From Planctomycetota bacterium (lineage in GTDB: Bacteria > Planctomycetota > UBA11346), in contig JADGDD010000014.1 in NCBI GenBank assembly GCA_016745075.1, positions 1 through 64,000 on the forward strand: DNA of 64,000 nucleotides, written 5' to 3'. This document shows positions 7,524-15,092 of the stretch, piece after piece. The notes under the pieces were generated by a model. The model ran no database searches, was not told where the DNA came from, and was given only the letters and a program-made list of their open reading frames with translations. Each line of letters starts with the position of its first letter. Within the stretch, counting starts at the first letter, position 1. A program made the position numbers and the translations under genes.

Positions 7524-9149
7524 ATGACGGACACAACAGAATTAGCATCAGCCTCAAATGACAAGCCTCTTCAGGAGAAGAGTGGGAATAAAGAGGAGTG
7601 GGACCAGCGTTTGCCAGCATGGCAACGGAGTGTCAATGCCTTTTGTGAAAACTGGATATTCGCTTTTGCGGTAGCGATGATCATCCGTGCCTTTTTCTTT
7701 GAGGCCTACCGTATTCCCTCTGCGTCTATGGAACCAACGCTCTATGGTGATAAAGCCTTCATGGAGGGGGATTTTGTCGTGGTCAGTAAAACGAAGCACT
7801 TTTTTAGTTTGCCCGATCGTTGGGATGTTGTTGTGTTTCATTATCCCAAACCAGAAGTGCAAAGTGCGACTGGTGCCGCTATCCCAGCAGAAAATGAGCG
7901 TGGTAAGCGTATTGATAATGTTTTTTCTCAACCATTGATGCACAGGAACTTTGTAAAACGTTGTGTGCTTTTCCCCGGTGATGAGTTCTATGTCAGTGGT
8001 GGTGATGTGTATCTGAAGCAAGAGCAGGGCAACTTTGCTGTTGTGCAAAAGCCGGAAGATGTGCAGGAGGCTTTATGGACATCAGTATACGAGCATGGTG
8101 CTCAAGATGGTTATGTTCCATGGAAGGGTGATGGTACAGCACAGGTAGAATCAGATAACGGTCTGTCTTTCTCCTTAAAAGGTGGACAAGTGACCTTTAC
8201 ACAACCGTTTATCAACCTTTATTTTAAACCAGGTACGGTTAAGGTTGCATCTGCTCGTAGTTCTGCGGCTGCTCGACAAGCTTTGCGCGATCTTGATGCC
8301 GGAAACCCTGCCGCCGCTACCAAACTGCATGGAGAGCAAGTGAAGCTGTCTATGTTACAGCCGCTTTTTGAAATAAATGGCCAGAAGGGCAATGTGTGGG
8401 ACATGGCAAGTGATGATTGGATTGTCTCTCGCCTTACAACCGATGACCTTGATAGGAACTACGGCGCAGTTTTGAACCGTCGGATGAATGAATATGTTGG
8501 TGATGTTCGAGTGCGTTTTACTCCAACATCAATCAGTGGTACTGTTGTCTGTACCATAGAAGAAGGCAACCTTCAGGCCTTTCATTTGACTTTGACGGAA
8601 TCTAGCTGGGCTATATCAAATGCCGGTAATGAGGTTGTAGCAAAAGGTACTGATGCCTTGTTGGATGAAGAGCTTGAGTTTATTCATGTCGATAACCGAG
8701 TGTGGTTTGCTATTGATGGTGAGCCTCTTTGTGAGCCGATTGTAAGCCTTGCTTCTCAGCCCCATAAAGATCGAACGCACGTACTGTGGTCTGGTCAAGG
8801 GACTATAGCCCTAGAGGAATGTAGCGTTGATCGTGATGTGCATTATTGCCGTAACGGTTTTTTGGTGAACGACCCTGCTCGTGGTTCGTGGCAAGAACGC
8901 GCTCTCCGTGAACAAGTATATGGTCTGTCACGAAACACCATCAAGATAGGTGATAAACAAGGTATGCTGGCCACGGCTTATTCGGCAGCAACAGCGCAGA
9001 CTGTTCCAGATAAAGCCTATGGGTTCTTAGGGGATAACAGCCCTTTCTCTTTCGATTCTCGTGGTTGGGGTTGGGTTCCAGAAGCCAATTTACGAGGTGA
9101 AGTCATGGCTGTGGTTATGCCACCAAGCCGGATCAAGGTTGTGGAGTAA
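7524..9149 (+). CDS. lepB: Signal peptidase I, extra-long (PVC type)
   Basis: This is the type I signal peptidase that removes signal peptides at the outer face of the inner membrane. An N-terminal membrane anchor (about residues 44-57) is followed by box B with the catalytic serine (PSASMEPT, Ser68), box D with the catalytic lysine (NFVKRCVLFPGD, Lys145) and box E (GDNSPFSFDSRGWGWVP) near the C-terminus. About 340 residues lie between boxes D and E, far more than in E. coli LepB (324 residues in all); the insert looks like beta-rich extracytoplasmic sequence. I chose the ATG; an in-frame GTG lies 21 bases upstream and neither has a clear ribosome site. The function is certain; the role of the insert is unknown. 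Confidence 0.93.
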   Translation: MTDTTELASASNDKPLQEKSGNKEEWDQRLPAWQRSVNAFCENWIFAFAVAMIIRAFFFEAYRIPSASMEPTLYGDKAFMEGDFVVVSKTKHFFSLPDRWDVVVFHYPKPEVQSATGAAIPAENERGKRIDNVFSQPLMHRNFVKRCVLFPGDEFYVSGGDVYLKQEQGNFAVVQKPEDVQEALWTSVYEHGAQDGYVPWKGDGTAQVESDNGLSFSLKGGQVTFTQPFINLYFKPGTVKVASARSSAAARQALRDLDAGNPAAATKLHGEQVKLSMLQPLFEINGQKGNVWDMASDDWIVSRLTTDDLDRNYGAVLNRRMNEYVGDVRVRFTPTSISGTVVCTIEEGNLQAFHLTLTESSWAISNAGNEVVAKGTDALLDEELEFIHVDNRVWFAIDGEPLCEPIVSLASQPHKDRTHVLWSGQGTIALEECSVDRDVHYCRNGFLVNDPARGSWQERALREQVYGLSRNTIKIGDKQGMLATAYSAATAQTVPDKAYGFLGDNSPFSFDSRGWGWVPEANLRGEVMAVVMPPSRIKVVE

Positions 9150-9187
9150 GGGGATGTTAATGATGCAAGAGCAAGTAATTAACAAGT

Positions 9188-9394
9188 TTTTCCACATTTT
9201 TTTTTGTTGCGTACGGCCTGTGCATACAAACGTGCTGGCAATGATGTGGAAAACACCTTTATGTGCAAAAACATTGTAAGTGTTATTCCTAAATGGTTTT
9301 ACGATACTATGTGCGATACCCCTAGTATCTTTTCTGATTGATATATCTTGTTTCTTTGCGCTTGACCCCCTAAGTTTTTAAAAGGTTTTCCACA
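9188..9394. promoter_or_regulatory. Cluster of four DnaA-box-like 9-mers upstream of lptB
   Basis: Four exact matches to the relaxed DnaA box TTWTNCACA lie in this 207-bp intergenic stretch: TTTTCCACA at 9188-9196 and 9386-9394, its complement at 9245-9253, and the complement of TTTTGCACA at 9262-9270. A near match is at 9219-9227. A nine-T run follows the first box. By chance about 0.01-0.02 matches would be expected here at even base composition. It could be an origin, a DnaA-titrating site or a DnaA-regulated promoter. Confidence 0.45.
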
Positions 9395-10126
9395 ATGACG
9401 TTACTTTCTGTAAATGGTATAAGTAAACGATACGGTCGCAGACAGGTTGTATCCAGTGTGTCCTTAGAAGTTGGACGTGGAGAGATTGTTGGCCTACTTG
9501 GGGCCAACGGTGCAGGCAAAACGACTACTTTCCGTATGATTGTTGGTATTATTCCAACAAACGGTGGGACCATTAGTTTTGATGGGCATGAAATGGCGAA
9601 AATGCCTATGCATAAGCGAGCCCGTCTCGGGATGGGGTACTTGGCTCAAGAGCCAACTATCTTTGCCAAACTTAGTGTAGAAGATAATGTGCGAATGATT
9701 TTGGAGCATCATTTTCCACGCAGAGAGCACAAACATCGATTGGACGCCTTACTGGAAGAGTTGAATATCAGTCACTTGCGTAAGAGTTTGGCAGGTAGCC
9801 TTTCTGGTGGAGAACGTCGCCGTTTAGAAATTACCCGTGCTATGGTGGTAGAGCCTAAGCTTGTCTTTTTTGATGAGCCGTTTGCTGGCGTAGATCCACG
9901 TAGCCGTGCAGATATCTGTGCCGTATCAGAAGAGTTGCGCACCCGTGGTATTTCCGTATTGATTACAGACCATCACGCAGAGGCTATTCTTGGTATGGTT
10001 GATCGGCTTTATGTGATGCAGAACGGTTCTATTCTTGCTAGTGGCACACCAGCAGAGGTCGTATCGAATCAATCGGTACGAGAGGCCTACTTAGGCGAAG
10101 ACTTCGCGTGGCAACCGTCTACGTGA
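9395..10126 (+). CDS. lptB: LPS export ABC transporter ATP-binding protein LptB
   Basis: LptB powers extraction of lipopolysaccharide from the inner membrane with LptFG. The 243-residue protein shows Walker A GANGAGKTT (about residues 34-42), the Q-loop region GYLAQEPTIF, signature LSGGERRRLEI, Walker B VFFDEPFAGVDP and the switch region ITDHH. The phrases QEPTIFAKLSVEDN, EPFAGVDPRS and a C-terminal YLGEDF distinguish LptB from other ABC ATPases. The start ATG directly abuts a DnaA-box-like sequence, with AAAAGG about ten bases upstream. The stop overlaps the next gene (GTGA). No lptA, lptC, lptF or lptG is adjacent, which is unusual compared with proteobacteria. Confidence 0.93.
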   Translation: MTLLSVNGISKRYGRRQVVSSVSLEVGRGEIVGLLGANGAGKTTTFRMIVGIIPTNGGTISFDGHEMAKMPMHKRARLGMGYLAQEPTIFAKLSVEDNVRMILEHHFPRREHKHRLDALLEELNISHLRKSLAGSLSGGERRRLEITRAMVVEPKLVFFDEPFAGVDPRSRADICAVSEELRTRGISVLITDHHAEAILGMVDRLYVMQNGSILASGTPAEVVSNQSVREAYLGEDFAWQPST

Positions 10127-10725
10127 ACTGGTTGCTGCATGTGCTTCGTTGGTGTGCCGCTGTTGCGGTAGCAGTACTGGTGCTGCCTTTGGTATGGCAG
10201 TGGGCATGGGATACTATTTCTCCAATTCGACATTTACCGCCGTATGGGATATGGTTTTGTGGTGGTACGGCCCTAGCGTTGGCACTGGTCTTATGGAAAA
10301 AGCCAAATGCCCTTCTGCATACTTTTTTACATGAGGCTGCACATTTTGTTGTTTGTCTGTTATTATTTGTGCGAGTTCATAGTTTTCAGGTGAGTGATGG
10401 CAAAGGTGGCTATGTGTTGCATGAAAAGGTAGACCCATTGCGTCACCTGTTTATCTGTCTTGCTCCTTATACTTTGCCAATGGCCTTGGGGCCAGTGCTG
10501 GTGGCACGATATTATGCCCATAATTATGATTGGCGATGCTGGCTTACAGCAGCGGTTGGCTTTCTAACGGTTCATCACCTCCATGGTTTATATCACAATG
10601 TGCGCCTAAACTTTTGGGGGAAGCAAGCTGACCTGAGTAAAGCAGGTAAGCCACTTAGTTTAGTGGTTATTGCAACGGCCTTATTAGCTCTGTTGCCGTG
10701 TGTGGCGGTGGTGCTGTACTCTTAG
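10123..10725 (+). CDS. Integral membrane protein with HExxH motif, M50-like metalloprotease candidate
   Basis: This polytopic protein has four to six hydrophobic segments. An HEAAH motif (His70-Glu71, His74) lies at the start of a hydrophobic helix, the arrangement of intramembrane zinc proteases of the M50 (site-2 protease) type. A third metal ligand cannot be identified with certainty; HHLHGLYHN further on is a histidine-rich candidate. I prefer the GTG that overlaps the lptB stop as GTGA; another in-frame GTG lies 15 bases upstream. Coupling to lptB suggests an envelope role. It could instead be a structural homologue without activity. Confidence 0.65.
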   Translation: MNWLLHVLRWCAAVAVAVLVLPLVWQWAWDTISPIRHLPPYGIWFCGGTALALALVLWKKPNALLHTFLHEAAHFVVCLLLFVRVHSFQVSDGKGGYVLHEKVDPLRHLFICLAPYTLPMALGPVLVARYYAHNYDWRCWLTAAVGFLTVHHLHGLYHNVRLNFWGKQADLSKAGKPLSLVVIATALLALLPCVAVVLYS

Positions 10726-10767
10726 ATGTCTTCTTGCATTTTTGGTGTAAGTTGGTGCCATACGGCC

Positions 10768-12186
10768 ATGAGAAAACCATTAGAATGTGTTGTGTCTATT
10801 TCTGGCCTACGTGGGATTGTCGGTGAGACAATCGATGCGGAAACAGTGCTTCAATTAGCACAGGCTTTTGCTTCTACTTTGCCGCTGGTGAAATCTGGTT
10901 CCAAGACCATTGTGCTAGGCCGAGATTCTCGTCCAACCGGCCCATCATTATCTCATGCGGTGGTAGCTGGTCTGCAAAGCGTTGGGTATGATGTTGTTGA
11001 TATTGGTGTGGTTCCAACACCAACCGTTCCAATTATGGTTAAACAGCTAAAAGCTGCTGGTGGTATTCAAATAAGTGCGAGCCATAATCCCGTTGAATGG
11101 AATGCTCTTAAGTTCTTTAATAAACGAGGCCGCAATATAGATGATAAAGAATTAAAACGCTTAGTTGCTGCTTATGAACAAGAGAGTGCCGTAGCTGTAC
11201 CGTGGAATGAAATGGGTGGCTATCGAACAAATGATGATGCGCTTACTATCCATGCGAACCGTGTGCTCGATTGCGTTGATGTAGACAGTATACGCGCCGC
11301 CCAACTGAAAGTGGTTATGGATAGCGTGAACGGTTCTGGTTCAGTAATCGCTCCACGGTTATTAACTGACCTTAATTGCACTGTTGTGCCATTGTATGCA
11401 AACCCAGATCGTTTGTTCCCGCGTGATCCAGAACCATCCCCAGCAAATGTAAAAGAAACGGGAGCGGTCGTTAAAGCGGTTGGTGCGGATATTGGTTTTG
11501 TTCAAGACCCAGATGCAGATCGCCTGGCAGTAATAGATGAAAAAGGCCGTTACATAGGCGAAGAATATACCCTAGTACTGTGCGCAGCCGCTCGCTTGCG
11601 CGCAGCCAAAGCAGCCGGAGAGAAAAACCCCTTGGCTTGCACGAACTTGTCTACCAGTCGTATGTTAGAAGATGCGGCTGCTGCTATTGGCGCACGCGTT
11701 TTACGTAGCAGCGTTGGTGAAGCAAATGTTGTTGATGCTATGCAAAAACATAAAGCAGTTATTGGTGGTGAAGGTAACGGTGGTGTTATTGATCCCCGTG
11801 TTGTTTGGGGCCGCGATAGCCAAATTGGCATTGCTCTTATTCTTGAACTACTTGCCGCTTCAGGTCAATCACTGTCACAATTATTGGCAGAAATTCCAAG
11901 CTATGCGATTCATAAAGAAAAAGTGAGTTTGGATAGAGCAGGGGTAACGGCAGCTATTCCAGATATTCGTTCATTCGTTTGGGCACCAGATTTAGCAAAA
12001 GGTGCGACTGTTGATGAACAAGACGGTGTGAAAATTATGTGGGAAGACCGTTGGGTGCACCTGCGCGCCTCTGGAACAGAGCCTGCAAGTCGAATTATTA
12101 GTGAAGCACCAACCATGAAGGATGCAAAAAATCTTGCAAACCGATTACGTAAACACTTAGGCGTGTCGGTTATAACAGGACACTAA
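10768..12186 (+). CDS. glmM: Phosphoglucosamine/phosphomannomutase (alpha-D-phosphohexomutase)
   Basis: The enzyme moves phosphate between the C6 and C1 positions of hexose phosphates. As GlmM it makes glucosamine-1-phosphate for peptidoglycan and LPS. The four family motifs are present: ISASHNP with the phosphoserine (Ser105), metal loop DPDADR, sugar loop GGEGNGGVIDP and phosphate-binding RASGTEP. The NGG-type sugar loop resembles archaeal-type phosphoglucosamine/phosphomannomutases more than classical bacterial GlmM, so the sugar preference is open. The ATG at 10768 fits the family N-terminus (CVVSISGLRGIVGE); an in-frame ATG at 10726, directly after the previous stop, would add 14 residues. 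Neither has a clear ribosome site. Confidence 0.85.
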   Translation: MRKPLECVVSISGLRGIVGETIDAETVLQLAQAFASTLPLVKSGSKTIVLGRDSRPTGPSLSHAVVAGLQSVGYDVVDIGVVPTPTVPIMVKQLKAAGGIQISASHNPVEWNALKFFNKRGRNIDDKELKRLVAAYEQESAVAVPWNEMGGYRTNDDALTIHANRVLDCVDVDSIRAAQLKVVMDSVNGSGSVIAPRLLTDLNCTVVPLYANPDRLFPRDPEPSPANVKETGAVVKAVGADIGFVQDPDADRLAVIDEKGRYIGEEYTLVLCAAARLRAAKAAGEKNPLACTNLSTSRMLEDAAAAIGARVLRSSVGEANVVDAMQKHKAVIGGEGNGGVIDPRVVWGRDSQIGIALILELLAASGQSLSQLLAEIPSYAIHKEKVSLDRAGVTAAIPDIRSFVWAPDLAKGATVDEQDGVKIMWEDRWVHLRASGTEPASRIISEAPTMKDAKNLANRLRKHLGVSVITGH

Positions 12187-12200
12187 ACGAGGGACCAATT

Positions 12201-13094
12201 ATGAGTGATGATTTTGTCGGTTTTGAAGAAGATGACGACGTACAAAAACCAATAGCTAAAAAGCCAGTAGCAGCAGAAACCAAACCTGCTTTTGATCCAT
12301 TTGCGGATGTGGCTGTTGATACGTCTGTAGAAAGCTCTGCTGCTGCACCAACAGAAACACCAGCTCCTGAGCCTGAGAAGAAATTTGATGCCTTTGCTGG
12401 TGAAAAAACCGATGAAGATGCTGTTGATCCAAATCTGAAACCAGGTCATGCCAAGGATCTTTGGAAATGCCCACATTGTGGCGCGGGAAACAAACCCGGT
12501 CGTGATACCTGCCGTTCTTGTGGAAAGCAACAAGATGAAGAGGTTGTTGTTCCATTCTTAGAAAAACCAGGTGTGAAGCCAGGCTTGCTTGCGGCCATCG
12601 TTATTATCGTGGCGCTCGTGCTGATGAATGCTCTGTCTGTTGACTGGAGCTTACGTGTCCCTTCTGCTGCAAATTGTGATGCATCCATCACTCAAGAACA
12701 GGCAGGCGGAGCCGATATAAGCCTAGACAATGGCACCACATTTACGGTAGCAGGCCGCATCGCTTTTTGCGGTCGAATTGAATCGGCGGGCAGCCATAAG
12801 GGCAATCGATATATTAAAGTAATTGTTGATACACATGCTGCTGATGACAGTTGGTTCAAAAATGCAAAAATAGATGCTAAGAAAGATACCGTTGTCTATA
12901 AAACAAATCCAACACCAGCGCCATTTGCTGTTGTAACGCTCTTGCCAGCAGAGGGGGGCTCTATTCCTGCTTGCAGTAAAGGGGCTTGGGTTTCTGTCAG
13001 TGCACCGTATGGTTCTAGCGATAAACTTGAATCAGACCCGTCTCGCAGCCGTTTTATTGTGGCAATTGAAGATGGCACGATTGCGGTAGAGTAA
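12201..13094 (+). CDS. Single-pass membrane protein with RanBP2-type zinc finger
   Basis: An acidic, proline-rich N-terminus of about 80 residues leads to a single zinc finger that matches the RanBP2 pattern exactly: W-x-C-x2-C-x3-N-x6-C-x2-C (Cys90, Cys93, Asn97, Cys104, Cys107). A membrane helix follows (about 128-147), then about 150 extracytoplasmic residues with two further pairs of cysteines. The finger would sit in the cytoplasm. RanBP2 fingers bind RNA or ubiquitin in eukaryotes; in bacteria they usually occur as protein-contact modules. It follows the mutase by 14 bases and probably shares its transcript. Function unknown. Confidence 0.7.
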   Translation: MSDDFVGFEEDDDVQKPIAKKPVAAETKPAFDPFADVAVDTSVESSAAAPTETPAPEPEKKFDAFAGEKTDEDAVDPNLKPGHAKDLWKCPHCGAGNKPGRDTCRSCGKQQDEEVVVPFLEKPGVKPGLLAAIVIIVALVLMNALSVDWSLRVPSAANCDASITQEQAGGADISLDNGTTFTVAGRIAFCGRIESAGSHKGNRYIKVIVDTHAADDSWFKNAKIDAKKDTVVYKTNPTPAPFAVVTLLPAEGGSIPACSKGAWVSVSAPYGSSDKLESDPSRSRFIVAIEDGTIAVE

Positions 13095-13173
13095 AGACTC
13101 TTCTATCGGATGATAAATATCAGAGTATGATGGGCCACGGCACATAAAATATATATAAATAGGAAAAGAGATA

Positions 13174-13905
13174 ATGACCAACGAAAAAAAGAGAGAAGAA
13201 CAGGCGGCAAGACTAGAACAAGCGAGTCCGCAAGATAATATCAAGGAAGCTTTGAATGAATTTGGTAGTGAGATCGCCATTAGTTTTAGCGGTGCAGAAG
13301 ATGTCTTGCTGATTGAATACGCACAACAAAGTGGTGTGCCATTTCGAGTATTTAGTTTAGATACTGGTCGTTTACACCCAGAAACTTATCAGTTATTCGC
13401 CGCTGTTGAAAAACATTATGGTATTCGTATTGAATATTGTTTCCCAGAGGCGATAGATGTTGAAGCACTTGTTCATGAAAAAGGTATGTTCTCTTTCTTT
13501 GAGGACGGGCACCAAGAGTGCTGTGGTGTACGTAAGGTTGCTCCTTTACGTAAGAAACTTTCATCTTTGAAAGCGTGGGTTACTGGTCAGCGTAAAGACC
13601 AAAGTCCTGGCACTCGAACAGCAGTGCCGGTGGTTCAAATCGATCCCGCATTTACTGGTGTTAATAGCGGAGAATTAATTAAATGGAATCCGCTTACGAA
13701 TATGTCGTCAGAAGATGTTTGGATGACTATTCGTGCCTTGGGGGTGCCGTATAATAGTTTACATGAAAAGGGCTTTGTCAGTATTGGCTGTGAACCATGT
13801 ACGCGTCCAGTTTTACCTGGCCAACATGAACGTGAAGGTCGTTGGTGGTGGGAAGAAGCTAGCCAAAAAGAATGTGGTTTGCACAAGGGTAATATTGAGA
13901 AATAA
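13174..13905 (+). CDS. cysH: Adenylyl-sulfate (APS/PAPS) reductase, iron-sulfur type
   Basis: CysH reduces activated sulfate to sulfite in assimilatory sulfur metabolism, using thioredoxin or glutaredoxin. The PP-loop nucleotide site is [10 protein letters not shown] (residues 38-47). Cysteines for a 4Fe-4S cluster are at 116-117 (ECCGVRK) and 206/209 (CEPC), and the catalytic cysteine is at 234 (KECGLH). The cluster cysteines point to the APS-using type. The ATG is preceded by AGGAAAAGAGAT. The gene stands next to a small membrane protein rather than sulfate transport or ATP sulfurylase genes. Confidence 0.95.
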   Translation: MTNEKKREEQAARLEQASPQDNIKEALNEFGSEIAISFSGAEDVLLIEYAQQSGVPFRVFSLDTGRLHPETYQLFAAVEKHYGIRIEYCFPEAIDVEALVHEKGMFSFFEDGHQECCGVRKVAPLRKKLSSLKAWVTGQRKDQSPGTRTAVPVVQIDPAFTGVNSGELIKWNPLTNMSSEDVWMTIRALGVPYNSLHEKGFVSIGCEPCTRPVLPGQHEREGRWWWEEASQKECGLHKGNIEK

Positions 13906-13931
13906 TTGAACAGTACAGATAGGAGAAAAAT

Positions 13932-14132
13932 ATGAACGGTACTATAATCGCTTTTGTTATATTAGTCGGAATGTGTATTTTCTTCCTTTTGGTAGCTCTA
14001 TTGAAATGGTTATGGAATATAACTATGCCGGATATTTTTAAATTACCTCAAATTACCTTTTGGCAGGCTTTTCGTTTAATGTTGATAAGTTCGATTTTGT
14101 TTGGTGGTGGATTTACTGAGTTTTACAGTTGA
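13932..14132 (+). CDS. Small two-helix membrane protein
   Basis: This 66-residue protein has a strong ribosome site (AGGAGA seven bases before ATG), two hydrophobic helices (about residues 5-28 and 44-62), and the phrases LWNITMP and LPQITFWQAF that recur in small conserved membrane proteins of several phyla. It follows cysH by 26 bases and ends just before a long terminator, so it is probably co-transcribed. Function unknown. Confidence 0.7.
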   Translation: MNGTIIAFVILVGMCIFFLLVALLKWLWNITMPDIFKLPQITFWQAFRLMLISSILFGGGFTEFYS

Positions 14133-14148
14133 CTGGTCATTTTATGAT

Positions 14149-14198
14149 AATTCATGCACAAGGCCGACTGAGTAATCAGTCGGCCTTGTGCATGAATT
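14149..14198. terminator. Bidirectional terminator, 23-bp perfect stem
   Basis: A perfect 23-bp stem (14149-14171 with 14176-14198) around a GTAA tetraloop is followed by GTTTTT on the plus strand. It separates the convergent cysH and FHA transcription units. The stem is unusually long and perfect. Confidence 0.85.
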
Positions 14199-14212
14199 GT
14201 TTTTAAGAATGA

Positions 14213-14464
14213 TTATCCGCAGAATTCAATAATAAGGCCATCGCCTTCTTCGACTAATTTAAAGCGTTCACGGCGACCTTTTAATTTTGTATTAAATTCA
14301 CTGACAATGGAGCGCATCAGGCGGTAGACTTGGAGTTCCCGTAAGTTTGCTTGGTCAGTGCTTGTTTTATCAGGTGTCTGCTCTGGATTATTACCGCCAT
14401 AGATGAGATCGTTTAAGATATCAGGATCAAGACGAACAGAGAGAGGGGCGTTAAAGTCGGGCAT
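14213..14464 (-). CDS. Small protein of unknown function
   Basis: An 83-residue hydrophilic protein with no family I recognise. It has an N-terminal VRLDPDILNDLIYG segment and a basic, helical middle (FNTKLKGRRERFKL), then an acidic end with a hydrophobic IIEFCG tail. It lies 32 bases downstream of the FHA gene on the same strand and ends close to the shared terminator, so it looks like the last gene of the FHA/histidine-kinase unit. It could be a small partner of those signalling proteins; this is positional inference only. Confidence 0.55.
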   Translation of the reverse strand: MPDFNAPLSVRLDPDILNDLIYGGNNPEQTPDKTSTDQANLRELQVYRLMRSIVSEFNTKLKGRRERFKLVEEGDGLIIEFCG

Positions 14465-14496
14465 AATTGTTTTTTCCGTCTGTAGAGAAATAGGAT

Positions 14497-15003
14497 TTAT
14501 GTTTGAATTTCAAGGCTTTCAGAATCTTGGCTGGGGTGTTCGTTTGCTGGTTGATGAGCGGGTCCATTGTCGAGAGCAGGGTTGTCAAAAGCAGACGATC
14601 CAGCTTCTTTCTCTGTGTCTTGTGCACTTTGCATTTTTAAGACGAAAGACTCTCTGGTTCCGAGTCGGATGTTGATCTCGGTTCCGAGTTCAACTTCTAT
14701 GGGGTCGGTCATCAGTTCGTCATCTATGTAGGTGCCGTTGGTGCTCAGGTCATCAATGCGAACATAGGAATTAGCGATGGCAATGCGAATATGCTTGCGG
14801 CTAACCGTATTGAAGTCGTGGTCATTATCACGGTCTTCACGTGGTAGGTCTAGATATGCCTTCAGCCTACGAAAGCTAATGTCACAGGAGCGGCTACGGC
14901 CAATGATGATTTCATCACCATCATGAAGCGTATAAACTTCTCCTTCTACCCAGCCTCGTACGCCAACCAGAGTTGGCACCAAATTATTATCAGACTCCGT
15001 CAT
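14497..15003 (-). CDS. FHA-domain protein
   Basis: A forkhead-associated domain fills most of this 168-residue protein. The phosphothreonine-binding residues are visible: Gly35-Arg36 (IGRSRS), Ser68 and His71 in SRKH, and Asn89-Gly90 in STNG. A stretch of about 20 residues between GRS and SRKH is longer than usual. The C-terminal 40 residues are acidic and look disordered. It probably reads Thr phosphorylation made by a Ser/Thr kinase, of which one is encoded at 36.4 kb. It lies downstream of the receiver-histidine kinase gene on the same strand, suggesting a joint phosphorylation-response unit. Confidence 0.85.
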   Translation of the reverse strand: MTESDNNLVPTLVGVRGWVEGEVYTLHDGDEIIIGRSRSCDISFRRLKAYLDLPREDRDNDHDFNTVSRKHIRIAIANSYVRIDDLSTNGTYIDDELMTDPIEVELGTEINIRLGTRESFVLKMQSAQDTEKEAGSSAFDNPALDNGPAHQPANEHPSQDSESLEIQT

Positions 15004-15092
15004 GCATCCATCATATCCCTTCTTTTATCACTGCAACCCCCCAGAAGAAGAGGATAAAGGACTCTTGAATGTGTCGTAGATGACTATGGTCT

